Shown: piece after piece, positions 27,753 through 37,406 of the stretch
Position numbering within the stretch: the stretch's first letter is position 1
Layout of the letters: every line of letters begins with the position of its first letter
Origin: Sphingobacterium sp. PCS056
GTDB lineage: Bacteria; Bacteroidota; Bacteroidia; Sphingobacteriales; Sphingobacteriaceae
Reading direction: 5' to 3'
Length of the DNA stretch: 64,000 nt
Assembly (NCBI RefSeq): GCF_023273895.1
Contig: NZ_CP096883.1
Coordinates: forward strand, 496,001 to 560,000
Translations under genes and position numbers: made by a program
Notes under the pieces: generated by a model
What the model was told of the DNA's origin: nothing
The model's input: the letters and a program-made list of their open reading frames with translations, nothing else
The model's database searches: none

Positions 27753-28505
27753 TTATCTTACCACAATCCCATTGCTCCTTAGCGTATCTTTTAATGCTGG
27801 GATCAGTATTTCCCCATAATGAAATACCGAAGCTGCTAAAGCGGCATCAACATTGGCTTGTTGAAATACATCCACAAAATGCTGTTGATTTCCCGCTCCA
27901 CCAGATGCAATTAAAGGAATCGTAATCGAATCATTGATTTTTTTCAATAATCCATTATCGAATCCGTTTTTTGTACCATCATGGTCCATAGATGTCAGTA
28001 AAATTTCACCTGCACCCCGCTCTTGCGCTTCGCGAACCCAATCTTCAGTCTTTAGTTCTGTTTGGATACGCCCCCCACTTAAATGAACAAAATTTTGTCC
28101 TTCTAGGTACCGCGTATCAATTGCGACAACAACAAATTGTGCTCCAAAAGCTGCAGCGAGATCATTAATTAACTGGGGATTACGCACTGCTGCCGAATTG
28201 ATCGAAATCTTATCCGCACCCGAATTTAACAGTATCTCAGCATCCTTCATTTCGTTAATTCCACCCCCGATTGTAAATGGAATATTAACTTGACGAGCCA
28301 CTGCTTTCACCAAATCGATCGTTGTTTTACGGCCTTCATGTGTGGCCGCAATATCTAGAAAGACCAATTCGTCTGCTCCTTGTTGGGAATATTGCCAAGC
28401 CAATTCAACAGGGTCACCTGCATCACGTAAGTCAACAAAATTGACTCCCTTTACTGTTCGACCATCTTTAACATCAAGACACGGAATTATACGCTTTGCT
28501 AACAT
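27753..28505 (-). CDS. hisF: Imidazole glycerol phosphate synthase cyclase subunit HisF
   Basis: Cyclase half of IGP synthase, taking ammonia from HisH to make imidazole glycerol phosphate and AICAR. A half-barrel-duplicated TIM barrel of 250 residues. The N-terminal catalytic Asp lies in [14 protein letters not shown] and the second in [14 protein letters not shown]. Phosphate-binding GGG and SGGAG loops are present. It lies 2 bases from hisA and in the his operon. Confidence 0.98.
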   Translation of the reverse strand: MLAKRIIPCLDVKDGRTVKGVNFVDLRDAGDPVELAWQYSQQGADELVFLDIAATHEGRKTTIDLVKAVARQVNIPFTIGGGINEMKDAEILLNSGADKISINSAAVRNPQLINDLAAAFGAQFVVVAIDTRYLEGQNFVHLSGGRIQTELKTEDWVREAQERGAGEILLTSMDHDGTKNGFDNGLLKKINDSITIPLIASGGAGNQQHFVDVFQQANVDAALAASVFHYGEILIPALKDTLRSNGIVVR

Positions 28506-28507
28506 CC

Positions 28508-29260
28508 TTAGAAGTTAATTAACGATTTCAGATTCCAATCTTTGATTTCTTCAATGGTAATCCTATTCTCATAGATTGCTTTACCAACCACAACAGATTC
28601 CATCGTTCCCAATGCGTTTAAATTGCTAATATCTTCCATAGAACTAATACCTCCAGATCCTATTAATTTGATAATTGGGGAGTGATCTAATAATTTCTTA
28701 TACAACTCAACTCCTGCACCACCTAATTTACCATCTTTACTGATATCAGTACATAAGAATCTATAAAAGCCTAATGCAAGACATTTATCGATATACTCAA
28801 TTAATTTGATCGGAGATGACTCTAACCAACCGGAATACTTAATCACCTCGTCCAATACATCAATAGCGATCACGATATGATCAGCATATTTTACTTTGCC
28901 TTCGTTCAAGGTACTCAACTCTTCCAAAAATGATGGATTAGTAATTGCTTGCGTACCTACAATAACACGGTAGATACCAGCATCCACTAATTCCTTAACT
29001 TTATCAATACTGCGAACACCGCCACCGTACTGAATTTTCATTTCTGTTTTTTGAATGATGTCAAATAAATATTCTTGGTTACTAAAATCACCTTTTGCAC
29101 CGTTAAGATCAATGATATGTACCAATTCTGTACCATTTGCATGATATTTCTCAATCTGCTCTTCTAAACTGATCTCATAAGTAGTGACGTCATTATAGTT
29201 TCCTTCTCTCAAACGAACAACTTTCTTATCTAATACGTCAATAGCGGGTATAATATACAT
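28508..29260 (-). CDS. hisA: ProFAR isomerase HisA
   Basis: 1-(5-phosphoribosyl)-5-[(phosphoribosylamino)methylideneamino]imidazole-4-carboxamide isomerase, an Amadori rearrangement in histidine synthesis. A TIM barrel of 250 residues: [17 protein letters not shown] carries the acid/base Asp, IQYGGGVRS a phosphate loop, and [12 protein letters not shown] the second catalytic Asp. Slightly longer than the usual 240 residues. It follows hisH by 19 bases. Confidence 0.97.
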   Translation of the reverse strand: MYIIPAIDVLDKKVVRLREGNYNDVTTYEISLEEQIEKYHANGTELVHIIDLNGAKGDFSNQEYLFDIIQKTEMKIQYGGGVRSIDKVKELVDAGIYRVIVGTQAITNPSFLEELSTLNEGKVKYADHIVIAIDVLDEVIKYSGWLESSPIKLIEYIDKCLALGFYRFLCTDISKDGKLGGAGVELYKKLLDHSPIIKLIGSGGISSMEDISNLNALGTMESVVVGKAIYENRITIEEIKDWNLKSLINF

Positions 29261-29279
29261 TGTAAACTTTTTTTATTTG

Positions 29280-29873
29280 CTAACTTAATTTTGAAAAATT
29301 CAATAATAACTGCTCCCCTACTTTTCCGGATTTTTCGGGGTGAAATTGTACACCGTAGAAATTGTCCTTCGCTATAGCGGCCGAAAATGGTAGTCCATAT
29401 GCACACATCGCAGCAGTGTATGCTGTATCATATTCAATGAAATAGGAATGTACAAAGTAAAAATAAGCATTATCTTCTATATTGCTGAATAATGGATTGT
29501 CATTTCTAATGGATACGCTATTCCATCCCATATGGGGAACTTTCTCTTTGATTTTTTGATCAAAGTGCAAAGTCTTTAAAGGAATGATGGAGAGTAGGTC
29601 TGCATTTCCTTCTTCAGAAAAATCGGTCAGCAACTGCATTCCCACACAAATACCCAATACTGGTTTTTTAATCGTATGAATACATTCTGCCAATCCAGAA
29701 GCACGAAGTTTTTGCATTGCTGCCCCCGCATGTCCTACTCCAGGAATGATGATGCGGTCGTACTGATCTAACTCCTCTTCCTGATTGACCATACCATAGG
29801 TAAGGCCCACGCGCTCTAAAGCTGCTGTCAATGAAAAAATATTACCAGCTCCGTAATTTATAATTCCTATCAT
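29280..29873 (-). CDS. hisH: Imidazole glycerol phosphate synthase glutaminase subunit HisH
   Basis: Class I glutamine amidotransferase that supplies ammonia to HisF. The frame opens at 29996, overlapping hisB, but the start at 29873 (MIGIINYGAGN) is the proven family start. The catalytic triad is visible: Cys in GICVGMQLL, and His and Glu in FHPEKSG at the C-terminus. The length, 197 residues, is normal. The gap to hisB is 76 bases. Confidence 0.97.
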   Translation of the reverse strand: MIGIINYGAGNIFSLTAALERVGLTYGMVNQEEELDQYDRIIIPGVGHAGAAMQKLRASGLAECIHTIKKPVLGICVGMQLLTDFSEEGNADLLSIIPLKTLHFDQKIKEKVPHMGWNSVSIRNDNPLFSNIEDNAYFYFVHSYFIEYDTAYTAAMCAYGLPFSAAIAKDNFYGVQFHPEKSGKVGEQLLLNFSKLS

Positions 29874-29949
29874 TTTTATTGTTTTTAGATCTGAGATACC
29901 AGACCGCCAATAAGAGACAATAGCTATACTATTCCCCTCTCCTCTATTT

Positions 29950-31089
29950 CTACAAAACTCCTTTAGTACTCGGCAGCTCCATATAATCAGCATCACGTCG
30001 TACTGCTTTCTTTATTGATTTGGCAAATGCCTTAAAGATCGCTTCTATTTTATGATGCTCATTGTCGCCTTCAGCTTTAATATTCAAATTGGACTTTGAA
30101 GCATCGGAGAATGATTTGAAAAAATGGAAAAACATTTCTGTTGGCATATCTCCAATTTTCTCACGCTTAAATTCAGCTTCCCATACAATCCAGTTACGTC
30201 CACCAAAATCCAGTGCGACTTGTGCAAGACAATCATCCATTGGTAAAGTGTAAGAATAGCGCTCGATACCGCGTTTATCACCCAATACCTTCAAAAATAT
30301 TTCTCCTAACGCTATACCTGTATCTTCTATGGTATGATGCTCATCAATATGTAGATCTCCTTTTGCTTTGACAGTCAAATCGATCGCACCGTGACGTGCT
30401 ATTTGATCTAACATGTGATCAAAAAAAGGTAATCCTGTTTCTATATCTGCTTTACCCGAACCATCTAAATTCAATTTGATATAAATATCGGTTTCATTCG
30501 TCTTACGATGATGTTCACCGGTACGTGTACCCAACTTCAAATATTCATAGATAGACTTCCAATCGGTTGTTTCCAAACCTATTGTTTCACTGTCGATCAG
30601 TACATTCTCCAAAACACCAAGATCATCATTATTGCGTAACCAAATGGCTTTGGCACCTAAATTTTGAGCCAATTTCACATCATTTACACGATCACCAATA
30701 ACAAAAGACTGCGCTAAATTGTACTTTGAAGGATCAAAATAATCCAAGAGCATGCCAATACCAGGTTTACGCGTTGCCGCATTTTCATGAGGAAACGTGC
30801 GATCGATATGTTCTTTCGAAAAAACAACTCCTTCTGCTGCAAATGTGTCTATAATAAATTGATGGACAGGCCAAAAATTTTCCTCTGTATGCACTTCAGT
30901 ACCTAGACCATCTTGATTGGATACTAATACTAATTCGAAATCTAATTCTTTCGCGATGCGTGGAAGGTATTGCAATGCACCAGGGTAAAACTTAAGTTTA
31001 GCAAAAGAATCAATTTGTTGATCCTCTGGTTCCAAAATTAAAGTACCATCACGGTCGATAAACAATACACGTTTGAGCTGATTAGGCAT
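29950..31089 (-). CDS. hisB: Bifunctional histidinol-phosphatase/imidazoleglycerol-phosphate dehydratase
   Basis: Two-domain HisB. Residues 1-165 are a HAD-type histidinol-phosphate phosphatase: the nucleophile lies in FIDRDGTLI, and RKPGIGML and [12 protein letters not shown] follow. Residues 190-379 are the IGP dehydratase, with the [13 protein letters not shown] and [15 protein letters not shown] metal-binding motifs. The length, 379 residues, suits the fused form. It overlaps nothing when hisH starts at 29873. Adjacent to hisC (4 bases). Confidence 0.97.
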   Translation of the reverse strand: MPNQLKRVLFIDRDGTLILEPEDQQIDSFAKLKFYPGALQYLPRIAKELDFELVLVSNQDGLGTEVHTEENFWPVHQFIIDTFAAEGVVFSKEHIDRTFPHENAATRKPGIGMLLDYFDPSKYNLAQSFVIGDRVNDVKLAQNLGAKAIWLRNNDDLGVLENVLIDSETIGLETTDWKSIYEYLKLGTRTGEHHRKTNETDIYIKLNLDGSGKADIETGLPFFDHMLDQIARHGAIDLTVKAKGDLHIDEHHTIEDTGIALGEIFLKVLGDKRGIERYSYTLPMDDCLAQVALDFGGRNWIVWEAEFKREKIGDMPTEMFFHFFKSFSDASKSNLNIKAEGDNEHHKIEAIFKAFAKSIKKAVRRDADYMELPSTKGVL

Positions 31090-31093
31090 TATT

Positions 31094-32152
31094 TTAAATA
31101 TTGAATGTGGTTAATTTTTCTAATAATATTTGGTTTTCTTCTGGTGTGCCAATGGTAATGCGCAGACACCCTGCACACAGTTCTACCTTCGAACGGTCAC
31201 GAACAATAATACCGTGCTCCACCAAATGCGTGTAAACACCTCTTGGATCGTTCATTTTTACTAAAATAAAATTTGCATCTGAAGGGGTGATATGTTGCAC
31301 CATTTCAAGTTGCTGCAAAGCTTGCACCAATTTCTCGCGCTCTTCAACGGTTTGCTTGATCCAGCCATTGACTTGATCGACATGTTCCAACGCTTCTAGT
31401 ACGATGTCTTGTGTCGCTTGATTAATGTTATAAGGAGGCTTTATTTTATTGAATACCGCTATAATTTCGGAACTGGCAAAAGCCATTCCCAAACGTAAAG
31501 CAGCTAGTCCCCAAGCTTTCGAAAGAGTTTGCAAAACGACCAAATTTTGATATTCAGCAAGTTCTTGAGTGAATGATTTTATTGGAGAGAAATTGATATA
31601 TGCCTCATCCACTACAACCAAACCATCAAAATTATTCAAGACCGTTTCGATATCATGACGGTTGATACTGTTTCCTGTAGGATTATTTGGTGAACAAATA
31701 AAAATCAATTTGGTATGTTCATCAATTGCATCTGCTATCGCTGGAAGATCTAATTGATAATCAGGTGTCAAATTGACCTTGCGAAAAGCAACATCGTTGA
31801 TGTTAGCTGAGACCTCATACATACCATATGTAGGTGGCACTAAAATCACATTATCGATCCCCGGATTACAGAATGCACGAAACAGGATATCGATGGCTTC
31901 ATCACTTCCATTACCTAAAAACATATTCGCTGCAGGAACACCTTTGATCTGTGACAACTTATGCTTTACTTGATGTTGAAGAGGATCTGGATAACGGTTG
32001 TAGTTATGCGCTAAAGGAGAACCAAAAGCGTTTTCATTGGCATCAATTAATATTGATGCTTCCCCCTTGAATTCATCTCTAGCAGAAGAATAAGGTACGA
32101 GATTTTTAATATTTTCCCGTAATAGTTTCGTTAAGTTGAATGGAGTGTCCAT
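31094..32152 (-). CDS. hisC: Histidinol-phosphate aminotransferase
   Basis: PLP-dependent class I/II aminotransferase converting imidazole acetol phosphate and glutamate to histidinol phosphate. The PLP lysine lies in [16 protein letters not shown], with the family features [29 protein letters not shown] and VVDEAY. The length, 352 residues, is normal. It is the first gene of the his operon here. A TAAGTTTA -7-like box, with a TTG about 20 bases upstream, lies at 32183-32176. Confidence 0.97.
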   Translation of the reverse strand: MDTPFNLTKLLRENIKNLVPYSSARDEFKGEASILIDANENAFGSPLAHNYNRYPDPLQHQVKHKLSQIKGVPAANMFLGNGSDEAIDILFRAFCNPGIDNVILVPPTYGMYEVSANINDVAFRKVNLTPDYQLDLPAIADAIDEHTKLIFICSPNNPTGNSINRHDIETVLNNFDGLVVVDEAYINFSPIKSFTQELAEYQNLVVLQTLSKAWGLAALRLGMAFASSEIIAVFNKIKPPYNINQATQDIVLEALEHVDQVNGWIKQTVEEREKLVQALQQLEMVQHITPSDANFILVKMNDPRGVYTHLVEHGIIVRDRSKVELCAGCLRITIGTPEENQILLEKLTTFNI

Positions 32153-32175
32153 TAATTTATTAAATTTTAAATCGT

Positions 32176-32191
32176 AAACTTAGATAAATTT
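32176..32191 (-). promoter_or_regulatory. Putative his operon promoter segment shared with the WD40 promoter
   Basis: On the plus strand AAACTTAGATAAATTT; the same 16 bases recur at 26865-26880 upstream of the WD40 gene. On the coding strand it contains TAAGTTTA, close to TAnnTTTG, with a TTG about 20 bases further upstream. Confidence 0.5.
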
Positions 32192-32336
32192 GCTTAGATA
32201 CACAATCATATTTGCGGATGTAAGCAAAATTATTCGGTAGCATAGCTCTTTAATGTATCTTCTAATAGGTGCTGTGACGACCAGTTTTCCCTAGGTTTTT
32301 GAGTTTTTTTAATAAAAAGAAAATCAACCGATATCA

Positions 32337-33248
32337 TTATACGCTAAACCATTTTCCTTCTTGAGATAACATGGTATCCGGGAATATGGATTGCGCTTCT
32401 ACTAATAAGGGTTGTAAATCTTTATATCGTGCAGAATAATGCCCGAGTAACAATTTGCTGGCATGTACTTCTTTTGCAATTTCTCCTGCCTCTAAAGCCG
32501 TGGTGTGAAATGTTTCCTTTGCGCGATCAACCATTTCATGGAGAAAGGTAGATTCGTGATAAATCAATGTCGCATCCTGAATATAAGGCAGGTAGTTCGC
32601 TGTACGAACGGTGTCAGAACAATATACATAACTTCTGGATAATGGTGCTGGTAAAGTAAAAGCATCAGCTTTGAATACCTGTCCATCTTCACGGACATAG
32701 TCTACTCCATTCTTTAACAATTGATAATAGGCTACCGGTATTTTTGCTTTTTCGATCTCCTCTACGAGAAGGTGCCGCGAACGCGGTCCTTCATCAAAAC
32801 GAAATCCCGTACATGCAATACGATGTGTCAACGGAAAAGTGCTTACTTTAATGGATCGATTTTCAAAAATTACCTGCGGTTCTTCAGCCGAAGTTTCATG
32901 AAAGATCAGATCGTAGCGAAGTATAGTCTCCGAGTATTTGAATTGGACTGCAAGAATCTCATCTAGACCCTTTGGCCCATATAAATGAAGATCACTCTTG
33001 CGTCCTATCAGGTGCATGGAGGACAATAGCCCGACTAAACCGAGATAGTGATCCCCATGCAAGTGACTGATAAAAATATGATTAATCTTATTGCTTTTAA
33101 TTCCATAGCGCGTCAATTGCATCTGAGTACCTTCTCCACAATCAACTAAAAACAATTGTTCATTGAAGTTTATGACTTGACTTGTTGGATGCCTATCGTA
33201 CATAGGCGTAGCGGAGCTATTACCTAAAATCAAAACTTCAAATCGCAT
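32337..33248 (-). CDS. rnz: Ribonuclease Z
   Basis: Metallo-beta-lactamase fold endonuclease that trims the 3' end of tRNA precursors. The zinc-binding HLHGDH is seen in IFISHLHGDHYLGL, further ligands in LTHRIACTG and in YCSDTVRT, and the C-terminal histidine in LLLGHYSARY. The length, 303 residues, suits the short bacterial form. The start is 1 base past the STAS stop, so the two are likely co-transcribed. Several tRNAs in this genome lack an encoded CCA, consistent with need for 3' processing. Confidence 0.95.
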   Translation of the reverse strand: MRFEVLILGNSSATPMYDRHPTSQVINFNEQLFLVDCGEGTQMQLTRYGIKSNKINHIFISHLHGDHYLGLVGLLSSMHLIGRKSDLHLYGPKGLDEILAVQFKYSETILRYDLIFHETSAEEPQVIFENRSIKVSTFPLTHRIACTGFRFDEGPRSRHLLVEEIEKAKIPVAYYQLLKNGVDYVREDGQVFKADAFTLPAPLSRSYVYCSDTVRTANYLPYIQDATLIYHESTFLHEMVDRAKETFHTTALEAGEIAKEVHASKLLLGHYSARYKDLQPLLVEAQSIFPDTMLSQEGKWFSV

Positions 33249-33249
33249 A

Positions 33250-33630
33250 TTACTTTTCTTTCTCGCCTCTATAATCCAGTTCTAACTCATGTGCAAAAAC
33301 ACGATCTTCGGCATCCTTAACCGAATTAACAATGATAAATCGGGTTTGCAAATGTGTCATTTCCAATACATCGAGAACTTCAGAGTCTAAATTTGCAAGA
33401 ATAAAAAGTCCACCACTTGAATCACAAAGGCGATTCGCCAATAGCGCTAGACGAATACTGCTTTCATCTATTTTTCGCACATTGGATAGATCTAAAATGA
33501 TATTACGCTGACCAACCGTATTTCTCAGCAGAAATTCACCTTTCAGTTTTACGGCTTTTTCTGCATCAAGGTTATCACAAAGCGGTTCTATCACAATATA
33601 ACGGTCATGCTTATCAATCGTATATTTCAT
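33250..33630 (-). CDS. STAS-domain protein (anti-sigma factor antagonist-like)
   Basis: A 126-residue single STAS domain. The core IILDLSNVRKIDESSIRLALLANRL holds the usual serine pair after the DLSNV segment, where phosphorylation occurs in SpoIIAA-type proteins. Without a linked anti-sigma factor its role is open; a soluble signalling or scaffold role is inferred. It lies between purC and rnz, 17 bases from purC and 1 base from rnz, in an apparent operon. Confidence 0.85.
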   Translation of the reverse strand: MKYTIDKHDRYIVIEPLCDNLDAEKAVKLKGEFLLRNTVGQRNIILDLSNVRKIDESSIRLALLANRLCDSSGGLFILANLDSEVLDVLEMTHLQTRFIIVNSVKDAEDRVFAHELELDYRGEKEK

Positions 33631-33647
33631 AATTTAGATTCTTTCAA

Positions 33648-34598
33648 TTAATACTTTAATTGTTTTAAAGCCTGTGCAACATGACGTTCAACACGGTTTA
33701 AAACGTCTTCCTCATTTGGATAGACAAACTTTTCGCCTACAATATGCTCATAAAGTTCGATATATCGTTCAGAAATTGATTTTATTATTTCATCTGTCAT
33801 CTCCGGCACTTGTTGTCCATCTTTACCTTGAAATCCATTTTCAATTAACCATTTACGAACAAATTCTTTGGACAACTGTTTTTGCGGTTCACCACTTTCT
33901 TGACGTTCGGCATAACCTTCTGCATAAAAATAACGTGAAGAGTCTGGTGTATGAATTTCGTCAATCAAGATGATTTCGCCATCTTTTTTTCCAAATTCAT
34001 ATTTCGTATCGACCAAGATCAATCCTCTTTCCGCTGCGATTTCTGTACCACGTTGAAATAACGCTTTTGTATATTTTTCCAACTGGATATAGTCCGCTTC
34101 GCTAACGATTCCTTGAGCTAAAATAGCGTCTCTTGAAATATCCTCATCGTGACCTACAGCAGCTTTGGTAGTCGGAGTGATAATAGGTTCAGGTAATTTA
34201 TCATTTTCTTTCAGCCCTTCTGGCAATGATTCACCACATACGGAACGCTTACCCGCACTGTACTCACGCCACGCATGACCCGATAAATAGCCGCGAATCA
34301 CCATCTCTACTTTAAACGGCTCACACATGCGACCAATAGTCACACTTGGATCTGGAACAGAAACTACCCAGTTTGGAATAATATCTTCAGTTGCTTTCAA
34401 AAATTTAGCTGCGATCTGGTTCAATACCTGACCCTTGTAAGGAATAGGCCTTGGCAACACGACATCAAATGCCGATATACGGTCGGAAGCAACCATCGCC
34501 AAATATTCATGTGCAATGGTGTACACATCACGTACTTTACCTCTATAAAAAGCGGTTTGATTTTCGAAATTAAAATTTGTTTCTTGTATTGCGTTCAT
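33648..34598 (-). CDS. purC: SAICAR synthetase
   Basis: Phosphoribosylaminoimidazole-succinocarboxamide synthase of purine biosynthesis, ATP-dependent ligation of aspartate. Motifs: [11 protein letters not shown] at the N-terminus, [21 protein letters not shown]-like [11 protein letters not shown], and [13 protein letters not shown] and [12 protein letters not shown]. The 316-residue length fits the Bacteroidota enzyme. The start at 34598 lies 46 bases past the phoH stop. Confidence 0.97.
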   Translation of the reverse strand: MNAIQETNFNFENQTAFYRGKVRDVYTIAHEYLAMVASDRISAFDVVLPRPIPYKGQVLNQIAAKFLKATEDIIPNWVVSVPDPSVTIGRMCEPFKVEMVIRGYLSGHAWREYSAGKRSVCGESLPEGLKENDKLPEPIITPTTKAAVGHDEDISRDAILAQGIVSEADYIQLEKYTKALFQRGTEIAAERGLILVDTKYEFGKKDGEIILIDEIHTPDSSRYFYAEGYAERQESGEPQKQLSKEFVRKWLIENGFQGKDGQQVPEMTDEIIKSISERYIELYEHIVGEKFVYPNEEDVLNRVERHVAQALKQLKY

Positions 34599-34644
34599 AT
34601 TATGAGTGGATAGTCTTTCACTATCTCCATTTTATTATTGACTA

Positions 34645-35619
34645 TTAAATATCTCCGTAAGCTTCTAAAATACGTTTTACCAATTTATGACGTACGACAT
34701 CTGCTCCACTTAAATGAACAATATCGATTCCTTCAATATTATCCAGCAACCTGACAGCTGTTGCTAGTCCAGATTGGTTTTTTCTCGGTAAATCAATTTG
34801 CGTTACATCGCCAGTGACAATAAATTTTGCAGTTGGCCCCATTCGGGTCAAAAACATTTTCAATTGCATATCTGTCGCATTTTGAGCCTCATCCAGGATC
34901 ACAAAACAGTTGTCCAAAGTACGCCCACGCATAAATGCCAATGGGGCAACTTCAATTGTTCTATTTTCCAAATATCCTTTCAATTTTTCAGGAGGAATCA
35001 TATCGTCGAGTGCGTCATACAATGGACGAAGATAGGGATCCACTTTTTCCTTCAAATCTCCAGGTAGAAATCCTAAATTTTCACCAGCTTCTACCGCCGG
35101 TCGTGTTAGGATGATACGTTTGATTTCTTTGTTGCGCAACGCACGGACAGCTAAGGCAACAGCTGTATAAGTCTTGCCTGTACCTGCAGGACCAATTGCA
35201 AATAGGATATCACTTTTAGAAATGCTATCCACCATCTTTCTTTGATTTGGTGTACGGGCACGGACGATAATCCCATTTGGACCATATACGATAGGTTCCG
35301 CACCGATCGAGGCCGCTTTTTCTGCTAACAACTTTTCCTCTTGTTCTGCAGATCCAGAGGCTGCCTGCATCAGATTTTCCAAATCCATCAAAGAAAGTTT
35401 GTTGTACTTTTCCAAATGGCTGATAACATCGTCAAAGGAATTTTTAAAAGATTCGAGTTGTTTTTCATCACCCAGCACTTTCATTTCATTGCCTCTAGCG
35501 ACAATTCTCAATTTGGGATATTGCTTTTTTATATAGTCAAAGTGCTCATTTTGAGCACCCCAAAGTATCGCTAGATTGACATCATCCAATGTAATTTGCA
35601 ATTCGTTCAAATCATTCAA
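34645..35619 (-). CDS. PhoH-like ATPase
   Basis: PhoH/PhoL-type P-loop ATPase, 324 residues, cytosolic, linked to RNA metabolism in other bacteria. An N-terminal KH-like region (about 1-110) precedes the ATPase core: Walker A in GPAGTGKTYTAVAL, Walker B in CFVILDEAQNA, and the FIVTGDVTQIDLP sensor segment. First gene of the apparent phoH-purC-STAS-rnz group. A TATTTTTG -7 box (35682-35675) lies upstream. Confidence 0.93.
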   Translation of the reverse strand: MNDLNELQITLDDVNLAILWGAQNEHFDYIKKQYPKLRIVARGNEMKVLGDEKQLESFKNSFDDVISHLEKYNKLSLMDLENLMQAASGSAEQEEKLLAEKAASIGAEPIVYGPNGIIVRARTPNQRKMVDSISKSDILFAIGPAGTGKTYTAVALAVRALRNKEIKRIILTRPAVEAGENLGFLPGDLKEKVDPYLRPLYDALDDMIPPEKLKGYLENRTIEVAPLAFMRGRTLDNCFVILDEAQNATDMQLKMFLTRMGPTAKFIVTGDVTQIDLPRKNQSGLATAVRLLDNIEGIDIVHLSGADVVRHKLVKRILEAYGDI

Positions 35620-35965
35620 TTTAAGGTGAATTATTTCCGTAATGGTAACATACTAACAACCATCAACCAATATTCAAAAATACAGTATTAATATGAATTC
35701 TGACAGCAGAATATACAATAAAAATAAAAAAAAGAGTTCATTATTTATTTTTATATTGGTGGCTATCAAGATTAAAAAGTCAGTTCGTAATCGGAGCGTA
35801 TGGAATATGATGATTGTATTTATTTTTATCAGAAGACATTACGTACTTTTGTGTACCTTTTCTTTTTTTTGAGTTAATTTTACATTAATTTTGAGGTTTT
35901 GGTTGATAGATTAAATCCATAACAAAAAGAAATACAGGGTATATCATAAAGGGAAATAAACAAGA
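35620..35965. promoter_or_regulatory. Divergent promoter region between phoH and the SAM hydrolase gene
   Basis: A 346-base gap, largely A/T-rich. TATTTTTG on the minus strand (35682-35675) faces phoH; TACTTTTG on the plus strand (35846-35853) faces the gene at 35966. Both match TAnnTTTG. No clear -33 box was found, and no other feature. Confidence 0.5.
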
Positions 35966-36754
35966 ATGGGAGTTATTACATTAACAACAGATTTAGGACA
36001 TAAAGATTTCTATCAGGCAGCATTAAAAGGCAGTTTGATATCGGAACTCCCCGATGTCCGAATTGTTGATATTACGCATGAAATACCTGCCTTCAATATT
36101 CCGAGAGCGGCATTTGTATTGGCTAACGCCTATCATTATTTCCCAAAAAAAACGGTTCACATTATCGGGATAAACACATTATTTCACGAAGGCTCGCGCT
36201 ACGTAGCAATGCGCTATAACGATCATTTCTTTGTCGGAGCTGATAATGGGATATTCAGCTTGCTTTTAAATGGAGAACAACCTCAGGAGCTTGTCGAAAT
36301 AAACCTGATTCAGGATCTTCGATACCTGCATTTCCCGCTGGCGGATATATTGACCAAATCGGCCTGCCATATCGCAAAAGGAGGTAAATTGACTGACATT
36401 GGCAATAGCATTGACCAAACAGTAGAAAAAGTGACCTTACAACCGATATTCGACAACGACACGATTCGTGGCAATGTCGTTTATGTAGATGCATTTGGAA
36501 ATGCAATCACAAATATCTCTAAAGAACTTTTCAATCGGGTTCAAAAAGGAAGAAGTTTCACCTTATATTTTAAAAGAAGTGAAACCATCACCAATCTTTC
36601 TTGGAATTATAATGAAGTAACCGAAGGAGAAAAACTATGCTTGTTTGGAATTAGCAATTTTTTGGAAATCGCCATGAATAAAGCCAATGCAAGTCAACTA
36701 TTGGGCTTGTTTGACGATGAGTCACATATCATCCGGATCGAATTTCACAATTAG
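35966..36754 (+). CDS. S-adenosyl-L-methionine hydroxide adenosyltransferase (DUF62)
   Basis: Homologue of the SAM-dependent fluorinase/chlorinase fold that in most bacteria hydrolyses SAM to adenosine and methionine. The N-terminal signature VITLTTDLGHKDFYQAALKG carries the conserved Asp; FFVGADNGIFSLLL and the C-terminal VYVDAFGNAITNISK follow. The length, 262 residues, is typical. The cellular purpose of the activity is not known. It is followed by a small unknown gene after 70 bases. Confidence 0.92.
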   Translation: MGVITLTTDLGHKDFYQAALKGSLISELPDVRIVDITHEIPAFNIPRAAFVLANAYHYFPKKTVHIIGINTLFHEGSRYVAMRYNDHFFVGADNGIFSLLLNGEQPQELVEINLIQDLRYLHFPLADILTKSACHIAKGGKLTDIGNSIDQTVEKVTLQPIFDNDTIRGNVVYVDAFGNAITNISKELFNRVQKGRSFTLYFKRSETITNLSWNYNEVTEGEKLCLFGISNFLEIAMNKANASQLLGLFDDESHIIRIEFHN

Positions 36755-36824
36755 TTGCTCCATGGATTATTAAACTTTTTCACGATTCATCTGTCTTACA
36801 CGAAGGTTTTAAAAATATCTTAAT

Positions 36825-37349
36825 ATGCAGTCATTAAAGCGACTTTCTGTTCTTTTTCTCTTTTTAATAAGCTTATCTGCCTCTGCTCAAAACGCAGACT
36901 CCACTTCCTTTGAAGCACAACGAATGCGTGTCAATAAGCTCATTGAAGACCGAAAGGTAAAATTTGGAGAATATGATATGAGTTTGGAGAAGAAAACAGG
37001 AATATTTGGACTGTTTAAATCAAAAGATGATATGCAGAAGACCATCGATATTTTAAAAAATATCGTCATCACCGACAATAATATCTTTCTTGAAACACGC
37101 AGACTTATCAGCATCAAAGATGATGAAAAACAAAAATTTCAAAACTTAGCTTCGGAATATGATAAGCAGGTTTCAGCCTATATGGCGACCATCAATAAAC
37201 TGCAAAAAGAGAACGAAAAGCTCAAAAAAGAACGTGACAACATAGATTCCAGCGATAAAAGCACAAATATTTTTCTATATATCGCCCTAGGTATCATAGC
37301 TGTACTGGGTTATTTGCTGTATCAAAACCAAAAAATTACTAAAGGATGA
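36825..37349 (+). CDS. Small exported protein with coiled coil and C-terminal membrane helix
   Basis: A 174-residue protein of unknown function. Residues 1-21 form a signal peptide (LSASAQ). Residues 22-85 are charged and helical, containing KKTGIFGLFKSKDD. Residues 100-138 look like a coiled coil (INKLQKENEKLKKERD), and residues 149-167 (IFLYIALGIIAVLGYLLYQ) form a single membrane helix near the C-terminus. This layout suggests a periplasmic, inner-membrane anchored coiled-coil protein. Neighbours are a SAM hydrolase and an ABC exporter; no functional link is proven. Confidence 0.7.
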   Translation: MQSLKRLSVLFLFLISLSASAQNADSTSFEAQRMRVNKLIEDRKVKFGEYDMSLEKKTGIFGLFKSKDDMQKTIDILKNIVITDNNIFLETRRLISIKDDEKQKFQNLASEYDKQVSAYMATINKLQKENEKLKKERDNIDSSDKSTNIFLYIALGIIAVLGYLLYQNQKITKG

Positions 37350-37406
37350 TAAGTGATTGACCTAGAGTGCTTATTTTTGCAGGTCTCAATATTAAATTGA
37401 TGGTCT

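Noticed and set aside
29874..29996. Upstream extension of hisH into hisB
   Set aside because: The family starts at MIGIINYGAGN (29873); the extra codons overlap the end of hisB and look non-coding.
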